Part shown: in pieces, positions 23,697-36,403 of the stretch
Position numbering within the stretch: position 1 is the stretch's first letter
Layout of the letters: the number at the start of each line of letters is the position of its first letter
Assembly: GCA_003008705.1 (NCBI GenBank)
Contig: PDUO01000007.1
Span: forward strand, 1,245,939-1,309,938
Reading direction: 5' to 3'
DNA length: 64,000 nucleotides
Origin: Pezicula radicicola
Taxonomy: Eukaryota > Ascomycota > Leotiomycetes > Helotiales > Dermateaceae
Notes under the pieces: generated by a model
Database searches by the model: none
Seen by the model: the letters and a program-made list of their open reading frames with translations, nothing else
What the model was told of the DNA's origin: nothing
Position numbers and translations under genes: made by a program

Positions 23697-24345
23697 GGAG
23701 ACGTTGGATTACAGTGATGAGAAACTGGTTAGCATGTAACAAATTGTCGAAGAAAATAGAATAGAAGAGACAGCGAGCGTCCACTTTTGTAGGAGGACTA
23801 CACGGTCATGGAGAATTAAAAACAGTAATTGATAACGTCTTTTGGGGTGCTTCCGATTGTTTCATAGCTACTCTTTCGTGTACTAATAAATTTCATAATA
23901 CCATCGTTCCATTCCGCTACGATATTTATTCGAGCGTTAGAAACATAATACCAGATAAAAAAAATAACCTCTCAAAGCAATTGTTCAGCAGATTGTCAGT
24001 GAAAATTGGATGGCGGTAACGCCAAGGCCTCTCGCTAAATAAAAAGGCGGATCAGTGAGTGATAACAAGGCTTAAAGTGTGGAAATCATTTAACAACAAG
24101 AGCTAATTATTGGTTCATATCAAACCGACAATTACTAGCGGAGGAAAAATATTACCGGGTTGAAAAGGTCTTAATGAGCTCATTATATCACAGTGGCAAA
24201 CGGCTTCCCCGCATCTCATTATTCCCGTGCAGATATCCCGATACTCTATCCCTGTTTCCTCCTGACTTAGCGTCTTTCAAAATGGTCTTTAAATACAAGA
24301 CAGTACTTCTGCCAAGACTTGTAGTTGTACAAAACAACCCCAAAA
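23697..24345. other. Intergenic region upstream of FAD monooxygenase
   Basis: About 0.65 kb without a gene; should contain the monooxygenase promoter. No clear motif beyond A/T-rich stretches. Confidence 0.4.
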
Positions 24346-25729
24346 ATGAAAGATCTAAAGGTTATTGTTGTTGGGGCTGGAATAGGTGGTTTACAGACTG
24401 CTCTCGCTTTGGCTACTGATGGTCATAAAGTTACTGTGTTAGAGACTGTGAAGGACTTTGCAGAGGTAGATCTCAGAGCTCTATATCATGCTTTTCGTTT
24501 TTTGTTATGGTAGGAAGAATGCTGAATTTGATAAATAGGTTGGTGCTGGAATTCGTGTACCACCGAATTCATCGCGACTAAGTCTCAACTGGGGCGTCGA
24601 CTTCTCTTCTATCAAGAAAGAGGTTTCTCTTGGAAACCGCTTCGTTGACTGGAAAGGCAACAAACTTCTCGATTGCTCATTCGATGATGTTGAGAGTCGA
24701 TATGGGGCTCCTTATTACTTTATTCATCGAGCGGATCTTGTCAATGCTCTTATAGCCGCTGCTCGGAAACACCCAAATATCACCATTTTGACTGATACTA
24801 AAGCCATCGAGTATGATTTCGAGACTCCAGCCGTTAAGTCAGCATCAGGAGATTGGATATCCGGTGATCTTGTTATATGTGCTGATGGTATTAAATCCGC
24901 TGTTCGAGATACTATTAACGGTTCAAAAATGGAGCCTATCGATACAGGTGACGTCGCTTACCGGATCCTCGTTCCAGCTGGTCCTCTACTCGAAGATCCT
25001 TCTATGCGCAGCTTAGTTACTGAGCCATGGGCTGTGCATTGGATGGGACCTGAAGGCCACGCAGTCGGCTATCCTTTACGTGGCGGCGAACTATATAATA
25101 TCATCATCGACGTAACCCATACCACAGACCTAGGCGAAGCTATCGGAGAAGACGAGTGGAGAAGAAGCGCCGATAACTCCGGTTTGATAGAACGCTTCAA
25201 AGATTGGTGTGAGCCCGTTCGTAAACTTTGTAGTTTGACAGGCGAGTATCTGAAGTGGAAGTTAGCTGATTTCGATCAGTTAGATCACTGGGTACGTAGT
25301 AGTGGTAAAGTGGCTCTTCTTGGTGATGCTTGCCATCCTATGATGCCTTATATGGCTCAGGGAGCTGCGCAAGCTACTGAAGATGCTGGGACATTGAAAG
25401 CAGCTCTAAAACAGTATGATTCCATTGCAGAGGCGTTACATGCATATGAGAGACAAAGGCGGCCTAGAGCGGCATATATTGCGAGAAATACGCGAGTACT
25501 GCAGGAGTGGTTGCATTTATATGATGGGCCCGCCAGGAACGAGAGGGACGAGATGATGAAGCATGATAACGGGAGGAATCCAATCTTTTGGGGATTTTCG
25601 GAGAGAAAGGACTGGTTGTTTGGATATGATGCACAGAGGCTACTACAGACCGACGAGGTTTCTGTTCCTGAACTGCCGCCAATGCCGCCGTCCAATGCTT
25701 CTGTGTATTCAAAATTAGAGAGAAACTGA
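24346..25729 (+). CDS. FAD-dependent monooxygenase (salicylate hydroxylase-like), 436 aa
   Basis: Two exons (24346-24465, 24539-25729) around a 73-bp intron; the frame is 1311 nt. The dinucleotide-binding motif VIVVGAGIGG (residues 6-15, GxGxxG) sits at the N terminus. The intron falls just before VGAGIRVPPN, as is usual in this family. A DG motif (CADGIKSAVR, about 154-163) contacts both FAD and NAD(P)H, and GDACHPMMPYMAQGA (about 302-316) binds the FAD ribityl/phosphate. Members are NAD(P)H-dependent aromatic hydroxylases, often used in phenolic catabolism or secondary metabolism. No membrane anchor, so probably cytosolic. It is convergent with a UDP-glycosyltransferase, with only 146 bp between the stop codons, which suggests but does not prove joint function. 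Confidence 0.92.
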
Positions 25730-25875
25730 ACAACGAGGAATCCACACTTAGTGAGGAGATAGATGTTCCAAACTTTGTTTTATGTCGTTTACGAATTTGA
25801 GGAATAGTATCCGATCTGACAGTCTTCGTACCATATTAGCTGCGAAGTTCATTGTAAAGCACTGGTTATCAATCA

Positions 25876-27505
25876 TCACCGCATCCCCTGTTTCGGATCT
25901 TCTAGCATCTCAACCAACTTCTCCGTGGCTTTCTTCCTCCCACCAACAGCATTAGCCACCTCCGCTAATTTCTTCGCCTTTCCCCTCATTCCCGCCGCCT
26001 CTCCAAGCTCCTTACCCTCACCCAAAACCCTCAACAAAGCCGTCGCCAACTCCTTAGCCTCCACTCTCGGCGCTGCAGTCCTACTCCCATATACACCAAT
26101 GCCTAGATACTCAACCCGATTCGCAAAATCAAACGTATCCATCCAACACGGCAAAACCACCTGCGGAACGCCAGCACTAAGAGCTTCATGGAAAGAATTC
26201 GAACCTCCATGATGCACAGAGCAAGTAATATGTCCACTTTGCAAAATAGCCAGAGGATCAACTGCAAGCCATTCCTCAACCCTTACTCTCCCCTTTGCCA
26301 TTTCTTCGGAGATAGATTCCAATGGTCCGGCTGAATCTACCTCGCCGCCATCTGGCTTACCATTTGGAGTTGTTGTAGTTGTTTCAGCCTTGAAGGATTG
26401 CATACCAAGTCCACCAGACGTCTTAAGTTTCCACAGAATTTGAATATCTGCTCTCTTTTCTAGAAGTGTCTTTAATCCCTTAGCGAATTCCCTAATCATA
26501 TCATCATCCATCCGAATGTGACTCCCTAGATTAATCAATACAGTTGGACCTCTCTCCAACCAAGTCAATAACTTCGGATCACCTTCTTCTACAGGAGTAA
26601 CAGGAAGTAATATAGGACCACAAGGCGTGACGTTCTCCTCTAACCGACAAGGGAAATCCGTTTCTGGGATGGATGGTACGAGATAAGTGTACTGCTTTTC
26701 GTAGATTGAGAAGACTGGTGGTAGTTTAGGGAGACCTTGTGATTTGCGATATGTCATGTAGGTTTTTAGGGTGCTGGAACTGAGGATCTGTATGAGGAGT
26801 TGGAGTTTTAGATAGATGTTCCAGGGGATTAAACGCCAGGGGACTGGGTAGGGAAATGCGGAGCACAGTCTAAATTATTAGCTTCTTTCATGGCTTATAT
26901 GAGATATTGGTAGGGAGAACGAACGCTGGATAGCGACATAATTGCGCTAAAAATGGTTGTTGTTTGCCAAGGATTTCTCGGAAGGTATTGGGACTTAATA
27001 TAACGTAGCTTAAACCGACACTTTTGCAGGCTTCCAATCCTTGGCTCAGTAATGGATCGATTACAATGAGATTGGCGTTCACATCTTGTAAGATCTCAAT
27101 ACAACTCTTGTAACCGGCCATGTATTCTGGTCCCTCCCATGTCGTCGCCATAGCTGGAAGTGTGATTTTATAGCTTTGAACTGCTCCTTTGATACCGGGT
27201 AGGAATGGGCCGATGAAGTAATCTTTTGCGGTTAGAGCTTCCATTGCTGATGGTCCAGTGATGGTGTGGAATGTGATAGGAGTTGTGTAGGCATTGCTGT
27301 TATTTGAGGATTCGGTTTTGTTCATCTCCTCGATGCGGCTTTTGAGAGGTGAGAATGATCCAATGTGGATTTCATAATTTTGGAGTTGTTGTAGCTCCCA
27401 GGCTACGGCGAGAATGACATTGGCTTGACCGTATTCGCTGCTTGTTAGGAAGAGGACCTTTAATCGCTGGGAACCCCCATTGGTGTTTTCGTCCTTATCA
27501 ACCAT
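25876..27505 (-). CDS. UDP-glycosyltransferase (GT1), 524 aa
   Basis: Two exons (26925-27505, 25876-26869) joined by a 55-bp intron with the less common donor GTTCGT, acceptor TTTAG and a CTAAT branch-like site. The join rebuilds YPALCSAFPYPVPW, which is what I expect for this family. ATG at 27505 is the first in-frame ATG. The N-terminal acceptor-binding half begins RLKVLFLTSSEYGQANVILA. The C-terminal donor half has the UGT signature HHGGSNSFHEALSAGVPQ (about 413-430) and DTFDFANRVE. It transfers a sugar from a UDP-sugar to a small hydrophobic acceptor; the acceptor is unknown. A Thr/Gly-rich insert (about 350-375) before the signature is unusual. Third codon positions shift from A/C to T/G along exon 2. 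Confidence 0.9.
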
Positions 27506-28213
27506 CTGGACGAGTATGAGATGTGGGATCTTGAGGGCTGTGTTGGAATCCAGTTGTCTCAAGTAAACTTGATGTGTCGTTAGTATAGCTCAAGGTCAAT
27601 TAGCAGGTAAATTCATCGAAGTTATTAGGATATGGGCATGTGCTATCATTTAAGTGTTCAATCACATAAAGTTTATTTACAAGCCATGTCTTACCTCTGC
27701 TGATCGCTACCGAATTCATTCGACACTCGCGGGTTTCCCCCTAAATGTGGTAATTTAAGCATGGTGATGTGTTGCAATTCTAGTCCAAACAGGATGGTCG
27801 ATAAGATAGTTATGGTTATTCAGGGCTGGTTTCGGCTGTGGTAGCCGTTATGAGAATCGCTCCCGTTTGCGAGAAGACGCAGTTGATGTGATGGCGGCAT
27901 GTGTTCTTGTTGATAGGATTACGATTTGCCGAAGCTTAGGGCCAGCTATGAGAATTATAAGAAAAGCGACTGCTGATTTCAGAGAAGTTAGTATTACAGT
28001 TTTTCTGTCTTGATTCTTCTGTATCCTTCGAGTATAATTTGCTTTTAGTACTTGTCATGGTATGACAGTACCGTCCAAGTAGTACTCGTATCTCTAGTCT
28101 TGATCGTATTTTAATCGTATAGCAAAACTCAACAAGTAACCTAGACCAAAAGGGACCTCATGTCAGAGATAAAAATGACTTTTGAATCATGTGTAGCAGA
28201 TAGCTAGCCTACC
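27506..28213. other. Intergenic region between UGT and GH28 genes
   Basis: About 0.7 kb of A/T-moderate DNA with no gene seen. It holds the UGT promoter and the 3' end of the GH28 transcript, both transcribed leftward. Confidence 0.4.
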
Positions 28214-29787
28214 TTATACACAATTAATATCTAAGAGACTCTCATCTATGTTCTGACACGTCCACTGCGCAGCCTTCCCACTCGGATTTGTAATCGTGAT
28301 ATTGTTCGCAACGATATTTGAACATGCCTGCCCGGTCACCTGTTAGGATAGACTATGAAAGTTTTAAAATTACAGTTTGGGAATGTGGCCAAGACTTACA
28401 CTTGTGCTACTACACACTAGAGTTCCTACAATGGGATCGTATTTCCCACTGGTCCCATCGAAATTCTTGAAGACGATGTCTTCTATCAGCATCAAAGACT
28501 GTTAATAAACTCGGAGTTAGCTGTTGCACGTGTAGTGGAGTGTTAAGAATGGGACACAGTGACTTACTGGGTATTGATTGCAAATAGTAACGTTCTTCTC
28601 GCCATAGCATTGGGTGAGTTCGATCGCGTCTATAAAGAAGTAAATCAGCGTTAGATATCTTTGAGCTTTATACAGTAATTCTTACAATTATCACTTGTAT
28701 CATGCATGCCGTCATAAGTAACGTTTCGCACATAGCCTGAGCCCCCGCCTGAGCTGGTAGGTATCGATCCATCGGCATTTGGAATCGCACCCTGATAGAC
28801 CTTAATTCTCGCTGAGTCGCCGCAGTTGGTCATAGAAGCGTTGTAGACATAGATATTCTCAACAATATCCGTCTCACCAAGGTACTGTCCTAGAGAACCA
28901 ACTGAAATACCGTGAGAGCCCGTGCAACTTAGGTTTTGCACGACAATATTGGTGCTATTAGGCTTAAAAGAAACACAATCATCGGTGTTGTTGATGATGC
29001 TGTTCTGGATGACGATGCTGTCAGAACGATAGGTGTCCCATCCATCTGTTAAGTAGTCAGTATGAGGAACTAATTAGATTCGTTTATCTCGAACGAAGTA
29101 CATACCAGAGTTCTTAACAGCGTTACTGTTGTTAGATGCCACTGTCAGAAGCATGTCACTGACTATGACATCTGAGCTATTACTGATGAAATTGAACCAA
29201 TTAGGTGGATTCATCATATGTAGGTTACTCATGGTAGCATGCTGCATACCAACCATTGCAAAAAGAAGCGGTCGTGCAAGGCTTGAGTTTGCTGCAAAAG
29301 CATCCCACCACACCTGCCCACTTCCATCTATAATTCCGCCACCGTAGATATTGACATCACTGCCACCCCATTGCCAATACGAACTTGAATCTTGAAATGC
29401 GTATTGGAAACGGTTTTCGAGCCAATAAGAAATGTCAGAGGTAAAACTGATTTTTCCTTGGATATCGAAGTCGATGGCATTGAGGAAGGTTAGGCCAAGT
29501 GGTTTCCCAATAATATATTGTTCATCAAGCAGCGCTACAGTCCCACCATTGTTGCAATCTCTTGCCGCGGAGAGGAGTGATTGACTATCATCTTGGCCAT
29601 TACCATAAGCTTGAACATAACATACTTTCGTTCGCTGGGGTGACGGAGCATGGGGTATGGCTGGGGCATACGGCGCCGCAGTCACATTTGGTCGTATTGA
29701 TAGCTGCTGCTGGCGAACTACTGAGGTCCCCAACGACAAATGGGCGAGGAGGCTCAGCAAGAATATCCCTATAGGTGCAAGCTGCAT
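28214..29787 (-). CDS. Secreted GH28 exo-polygalacturonase-like enzyme, 442 aa
   Basis: Five exons (29106-29787, 28686-29045, 28568-28629, 28400-28498, 28214-28339) and four short introns; the joined frame is 1329 nt. A signal peptide ([20 protein letters not shown]) leads into the right-handed beta-helix of GH28. The catalytic motifs are in order: [10 protein letters not shown] with Asp228 rebuilt across the first junction, NTDDCVSF with Asp249 and Asp250, the [13 protein letters not shown] loop with His272, and RIK at 307-309. [11 protein letters not shown] and the [14 protein letters not shown] segment (here [11 protein letters not shown]) resemble exo-acting polygalacturonases. Expected reaction: release of galacturonic acid units from pectin outside the cell. 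Many N-glycosylation sequons. Length is usual for the family. Confidence 0.92.
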
Positions 29788-32700
29788 ATCGAAGCCTGTG
29801 GGTGTGAAGATGGCAGGACCGAGTACTCACTTGTCCTGAGTAAGTCGCTTGTTTTGAGTAACCCACTCGTTTTAACTAATAGAATAGGATGATGACAACA
29901 GGAGATATAAAGCTGTGGGAGTCTTATTCCCAAAGATCTGAAATGTAGGAAAAGGGGTCACACATTTACACGGGAAGCAGGCCACGAGTGCCTGCGTCGT
30001 AAGCTCAGTCAATGTCCAGACGGACATGACTTGTTGAGTAGTATCTTCAAGAGACTCCAAATTGACAGATCGGCGAAGATGAGTTTTTCCATGTCCTAAA
30101 CTCCAGTCATCTTGAAATCTAGGGTCCTTTACTACCCCACAATTTGGAATGAGAGTGTGGGGGAATTTAGCCTGGAGCCTCTGGGATTTAGCCTGTGTAC
30201 AGTGCCTGCATTCAGCCCACCTTTGCATGCATTTAGGGTCTCTTTTCCGTGGATAAAACTCCAAACTTCAGACGAACGCACTCCTGTTTACCGAATTCTG
30301 GAACCAATTTCTCCGTCGGGACTAATCTATTGCGCAAGTGAAATCATAATGATGCGCAAACAAGGTTCCATAGTTCGAGTATCATTGGTCTTCTTGTTAC
30401 GGAATACTCCGTAGAGCATTTGATGCCGATGGCTCTAGGGTTATGCTGGCGTACAAAAGCAATGTGAAATCCGGTGCCTCTTATCAGCGGGAACCTCGGA
30501 CTCTGCCGACCTCTTTCGATTTGTTAGATCCTATAAAGCGAAAGCAATGTAAAAGCCACAATTTTTGAATATATCGATGAGATTGTGTTGTTGATTCGTT
30601 ATGGCAATTGGAGGGCAAGAGAAAGAGATCTTTGAAGGGGTTGCCAAGCCCTTTCTTAGGCCGCCTTCCCTGAGGTCAATCATCACATATTAAATTACTT
30701 CCCTACTACCTACCAAGAAAGTAGGACTTACATATACTATATTCAAGCCAGATTTATTATTAAGTAGGTTACAAATTTATTAGTATGGTTTTGCTGTTGA
30801 AGTAAATGAGAACAGTCATGTGACCGTCCTCATCTGGTCACTACAAATAGTCCCGTCTGGAACTCTGAGTTTCTTACAGGATACGGAGGTTCTGGTCAAA
30901 AGTCGTGCGAAAACAGGCCATAGGCCTGTAGCTTAAGGGGTATAGCGTATTAGAGCCTATAGAGCCTGTCCGCTTAGTGATTAAGCACTATAGTTGCTGC
31001 CCCTGCCCTCTAAGGGGTAGATTTCGCTTAAAGGCCCTATAAGAAATATGGCCATAGGCCTATAAGAGGACGCTATAGCTATATGCTGTTACAGGCTTCA
31101 AAGCCTATATTCGCACGACTTTTGACCAGAACCTCCGTATAACACCTTTGCTACCACATGTGGCTCCTAGATAACTATTCTGTTCAACATTTGTTAACTA
31201 ATTAATTACCCTAAAAAAAACCTAAACTGAAGAATATAGAATATAAGAGTTTATAGTTAGTCTTACACTTTGATACAGTGCGGTTTAACCTCGATATAAC
31301 ATATAACTTAAGTAGCTATAGCTATCGGCGTTATTTTCACAATATTATTAGACTATATTTAAGTAGATTTACATGTTTTCTAGTAATGTCGTACCTTGCG
31401 CTAGGGTTAATTCAGCTTGCGGGAGGACAATTAAGCTTTTTGGACTGCCATAACCGCCACCGTTTTTCAGCCAGCCGTCTTTGACGTTCCATTTCTAGTA
31501 AGAATATTCCGATGGCTGAACGCAATATTTGTTGGCTACTGCGCTATTTGAGCACAGCATAAAGCTATCTAGATTCGGGATATGGATTAAATACTAATGG
31601 GCCGAACTGTCCGGACGAATCAACAAATGACCTTCTCTGGATTTCAAGCATAATAATAGAGTACCAATTAAGCTCCCGCGCAGGTGGTCAGTACGTAGCT
31701 CATACGGTAATTAATAAGTAACATAATACTATTATATACGAGACTGTCAGCTTCTGGCTTTTGTTCCCCCTCCATTAAATTATCAGTCAGCATGTTGCTG
31801 GAGGAACAACAAGCTATCCTGCCTTGGCGTGAAAAGAGACGTGGTTTATTTGTTGAGTTGAAGTCGTCTTATCTTTCCTAGGCCGCGCTTGCGTATGACG
31901 GCATCGCTTCCCCAACGGTCGCCGCCCACAACCCCTCGTGTTTATTTTAATACAGTATCTACAGTACCACTTGCCCACCCCCCAGCATCTCGACAGCAGA
32001 CGAGACCCTGCTGGAGCTGAAATGCATGCAACCAAGGTTTTGGGATGCGAAGTACATACAGTACATACATATTTCTTGGTATTGCTTCTTTGCCTTTGTG
32101 TGATACCAGCTGTCATTGGAAGGGGAGGATTGGTCGTGTTCACAGTAGCCGTCTTTGGGCGGCAGCAATCTTCCTCCCCTGCAGCTCCTGGGGTCTGGGG
32201 TCTGGAGTCTGGACTTCTGTCCGTGGCATATAATTGCATACAATCGCATACTTATCACTTCCATGGTTCAATAATACAGCCGAACAATCCGGAAAACGCA
32301 GTACTCAAATTACCAAGAAGCCAAGCAGCTCCACAAAAGTCTCTCGTTTACCTAAATGGAGTACGAAGAGCAGCTTGCGGCGCTTGCATTCCAGGTGGAT
32401 TCTGCACCAGACAACTGGCTACTTAATGAACAATTCCAGTCTACCAGATTGGCGTACGAGATTTCCCGGACAGCGAACAGGTCCCACATAGAGCCGCCTC
32501 CCTTCTTCTTCAAGTCATGCAGAGCAAACCAAATCAACCAGATCTGCACTGCAAAATTTGATAAGAACTTTCATCTGATCCCTGTAACTCAGACAGTGGG
32601 GTTCTAGAAAGGCAAAATACCAATGCAAGCATTTTAAGGTGCCGCTTTTTCTGTTTGCTGGGAAGCGAGGATACTGCAGCAGGTACAGCACATGGGATCA

Positions 32701-33223
32701 TCAAGTGGATTTTGACATCTGCTAGCCAATCTTGGGACGAGGTACGGAAGTATGATACCTCACATGTGAGCCTCTTTAGGCGTGGATCAAGCTAGAAAAC
32801 AGGTGCTGGCCAAATCGCTTCAAATGCGGACTTGTCCCGGGCACCCAACATTTGTTGTCAGCGGTATGGCTGCTTCATGCACAGCTAGAAGACTTGGCCT
32901 CGTCCTGGCCTTCTGCAACAGAGTTGCGCCGCTAGCTACGCCAAGTCTCTGAATACCCGATGCCATGCTATTGAAATGGGCAGTTTCGTCTAAGTACACC
33001 AGTTTGTGCAGATCTGCTTATCAAGAGCCTGCATGGGCGTACATATCGCCATGTGGGCTACCAAAAAGAATTGCCATCCCTAGGCGATGGTGGTGAGCTT
33101 AACTCCTACACCTTTCCTTGGTAGGTATCTTCAAATTGCAGTTTTCATTCACTTTAATAGTGATTCCCTTCCCTAGGGAAACATCCTTCACTCTTTTTCG
33201 TAACCTCCACTAGAGTGGCCAAG
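29788..33223. other. 3.4-kb intergenic region with one MITE
   Basis: Divergent upstream region of the GH28 gene (minus) and GT2 gene (plus). Apart from the inverted-repeat element at 30881-31140 I see no gene. Overlapping frames on both strands at 31800-32600 are mutually antisense and show no motif. A plus frame at 32356-32607 (83 aa, starting MEYEEQLAALAFQVD) is the least unlikely of these but has no support. Confidence 0.45.
30881..31140. mobile_element. 260-bp MITE with 30-bp perfect inverted termini
   Basis: Positions 30881-30910 are exactly repeated in inverted orientation at 31111-31140; the terminal bases are ATACGGAGGTTCTGGTCAAA. A TA dinucleotide lies at each end, compatible with a Tc1/mariner-type TA target duplication. 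The interior (about 200 bp) is non-coding and rich in short palindromes built on GGCCATAGGCCT and AGCCTATA, so a single strand could fold extensively. The perfect termini suggest recent movement. No sequence similarity to the other MITE family in the window. Confidence 0.8.
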
Positions 33224-36200
33224 ATGCAGAAAGTCAAAAGTCTTTTCAGTAAAGCAGAAAGCCAAAACGACAGCGGTAAAGGTCTGCCACGGCCGTTTGA
33301 GCTGCAACCACCGGGGGCAAAAAATGACTCTTCTACTCGAACATCATCATTATACCCACAAGGTGATTTTCGGAATGGAAACAAAGAGAGTATTCTGGAT
33401 ATCAAGGCCGATATTATGTGTAGTTGGCTACACACACAGCAATCGGAAAAACTGTGGACTGCTGGAGGCATTGGCGAAGGTGTGGTTTTGAAGAAAGGGA
33501 AGGGGGACTTTACTTGCGCTCCTTTCACCTTGCAAGCTGACCGTGATGGTCTCTTTGATCAGGTTATGGCTATGAACGTCAAGGTCAGTTCAAGAATCAC
33601 TAACTCACTCACTACACAAGATGGCTAACATTTATTTCCCCAGGCCGCACTTACCGTGAATACTCGCGTCATACAACTATTTATACAGTACAACACTTCT
33701 AAATATGTTCCACTACCCGATGGACTTCGATTACAAGTCTTGCCATCCATGGTAGACCTACCTCGTTGCCAGAAACATCACTTCGGAGCCTTTATACGAG
33801 ACAGACAGATGCTTGTTGTCTGGGACGATGACCCATTACATCTTCTTACACGTGCCCTTCACCTCGAACAATCCTTGATGCAAATGACTTGGGAAAACGA
33901 AGGGGCCGTCACATCAGATGAGGACGCGAAAGCTGGTCCAAATGTGTACGTGGAAGAGGCTGCGGATGAAGACTTAGAGCGTCGATCTGCTGAACAAAGG
34001 CCCGTCATGTTGATCCATGCTGTCATTTCTGGCCTCACTTTGACTATCCTTACTGGTGCACTTGGATTCGGTTTCCGTAATCTTGCACAAGAAATCGGCA
34101 TTGATGGCAAGTATACTCGACTGGCTCTACTTGCGGTGCTGCCATGTCAAGTCTTTGTCTCACTCTTCTTTATGCAAGTAATTATTGGGAATCTCGCTCA
34201 ATGTTTCGGTCCAATCTCACAGATGAACCACAACTCGCGCTTCTATTCTGGCGTCAAGCCTCCGCAACTCTCTCGAGAAAAGGCTTCTTTGCCACATATT
34301 ACCATTCAGATGCCCGTTTACAAGGAAGGACTTTCAGCGGTTATCCAGCCTACAATTTTCTCATTGAAAAAAGCCATCTCTACTTACGAAATGCAGGGTG
34401 GCACAGCAAGTATCTTCGTGAACGATGATGGGATGCAGATTATTGACGAAGAAAAAGCACAAGCGCGAAGGGAATTCTATAATGAGCATAGCATCGGATG
34501 GGTTGCTCGACCTCCGCACAATCCTCCCAAATCGAAGTCGAGTGGCAAAGGAATATTTGGCCGGAAGACTGGCGATGAACCCGAAGGCGAGGAAAAAGTG
34601 TTCCTGCGCCGCGGAAAATTCAAGAAAGCGAGCAATATGAACTACGCTCTCATGATCTCAAACAAAGTCGAGGATAAACTTACTACCTTCCAACGCCCAG
34701 AAACATGGACTCAAGACGACGAGCACAATGCTTACTTGGACTGCCTATCACAGGTTCTGAACGAGCAGAATGGTCAAGCATGGGCTGAAGGTAACATTAG
34801 AGTTGGCGATTACATCTTGTTGATTGATAGTGATACACGAGTTCCAGTCGATTGCTTATTGGACGCTGCTAGTGAGATGGAAATGAGCCCCGAAGTTGGA
34901 ATACTGCAGTACGCAAGTGGTGTTTTACAGGTTACAGACAGCTTTTTCGAAAACGCGTAAGTTTTTGACAGCCAAAGAATGCCAAGTATAGAGCTAATAA
35001 GAACAGAGTTACATTCTTCACTAATCTTATCTATTCTGCCGTTAGGTTTGGTGTAGCGAATGGTGATGTCTCTCCTTTCGTTGGCCATAACGCTGTTCTG
35101 AGGTGGTCTGCTATACAAGACGTTGCTTCGTACTTCGATGAAGATAATTATGAGAAATTCTGGTGAGCTCTTCCTATGCTATCTTCGCTGTTCGATGTCT
35201 TATATTGCGAACTACATTGCACTTAAAAGTAGAGAAAGACTGACTACTGACTCCTGGCAGGTCCGAGTCGCACGTCTCGGAGGATTTCGACATGGCACTA
35301 CGTCTTCAGACAGCCGGCTACACAATCCGCTACGGTGCCTACACAGGGGCGGGATTTAAAGAAGGAGTTTCTCTCACTGTCTACGATGAGTTGAACCGTT
35401 GGGAGAAATACGCATACGGATGCAATGAGATGTTATTTCGTAAGCAGATTTTCATTTCTGCTTTTCTATCCTATGTTCTTCAAGAGGATTTTCTTCTGCT
35501 TTCTCAAGCCTTACGCCATATACTTTTACTCATCTAATGATACTCAATAGATCCCTTCCGACTCTGGTTCACCAAAGGTCCATTTACTCCACTTTTCCGT
35601 AGATTTGTAAGAAGCAATATGCCAATCGGTTCGAAAATCACCATCATATCATACATTGGAACTTACTACGCTATCGGTGCTGCATGGATCCTCACTCTAG
35701 CGAATTACTTCTTGGTGGGATGGGCTCGCGACTACCTAGACAAGTATTACCTTGAGAGTTTCAAGATATACTTCGCGATTGTGATCGTTTTTAACGGTCT
35801 TGGGAATGTTGCTCTGGCTGTTGTGAGATATCGACTTAGTGAAAAGAGCTTGTTTGGATCTTGTAAGTCTTCCTTTTTATTTGAATTGATGAAAGAGTAG
35901 GAGAAAAGTATACTGACTGTTAGCAATAGTATTCGAAAACTTCAAATGGATAGTCCTCTTCACAATATTCTTCAGCGGAATCTCCCTCCACAGTAAGCTC
36001 ATATCCCTCTCAATCCTCCACCTGACAAACCACCCCCTCCCACTCCCACTTCCACTCCCACTCCCACTCCCAACCAACACCAAAACCTCAAACTAACACC
36101 CAAAAAGTATCCCAAGCCCTCCTCTGCCACTTCTTCGAAATAGACATGACCTGGGGCGCAACAGCCAAAGAAGTAGAAAAGATCTCCTTCTTCGACGAAA

Positions 36201-36403
36201 TCCCCCGCCTTCTAAAACGCTTCAAAATGACCTTTCTATTCTGTTTTGTATCTGCGGGTATTATGATTGCAGGTGCTCTTTATATTCCTTGGGAGTGGAG
36301 GATAGACACTTTTAATGCTATCTGGCCTTTGACTACGGTTGTTGCTGGACACTTTTTATTGCCGGTTGCGTTGAATCCGGCGCTTATGATGTTTACTTGG
36401 TAG
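33224..36403 (+). CDS. Multi-pass GT2 family polysaccharide synthase, 892 aa
   Basis: Seven exons (33224-33583, 33644-34956, 35007-35162, 35261-35439, 35551-35862, 35930-35992, 36108-36403), frame 2679 nt, all junctions GT...AG. After a soluble N-terminal region of about 235 residues come two membrane segments (about 240-265, 280-305). The GT-A catalytic domain follows: ITIQMPVYKEG, VNDDG (379-383), GKFKKASNMNYAL, DYILLIDSDTR (DxD-like Asp515/Asp517) and SEDFD (Asp618). At the acceptor motif it reads ELNRW (653-657), where chitin/cellulose synthases have QxxRW. About five further membrane helices end the protein. It probably makes a beta-linked cell-wall or extracellular glycan from a UDP-sugar at the plasma membrane. 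It is not a chitin synthase by motif; the sugar is unknown. It converges on the tannase gene. Confidence 0.9.
36041..36070 (+). repeat. CACTCC microsatellite inside intron 6 of GT2
   Basis: Five adjacent hexamers (CACTCC, one of them CACTTC) within the C-rich 115-bp intron at 35993-36107. It explains why this intron is longer than its neighbours and could vary in length between strains. Confidence 0.85.

Noticed and set aside
24346..29787. A secondary-metabolite gene cluster
   Set aside because: There is no polyketide synthase, peptide synthetase, terpene synthase or transporter; only a monooxygenase, a glycosyltransferase and a secreted pectinase.
31814..32426. Overlapping frames of 101-162 codons on both strands
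   Set aside because: They are antisense to each other, low in recognisable motifs, and no start context or homology could be recalled.
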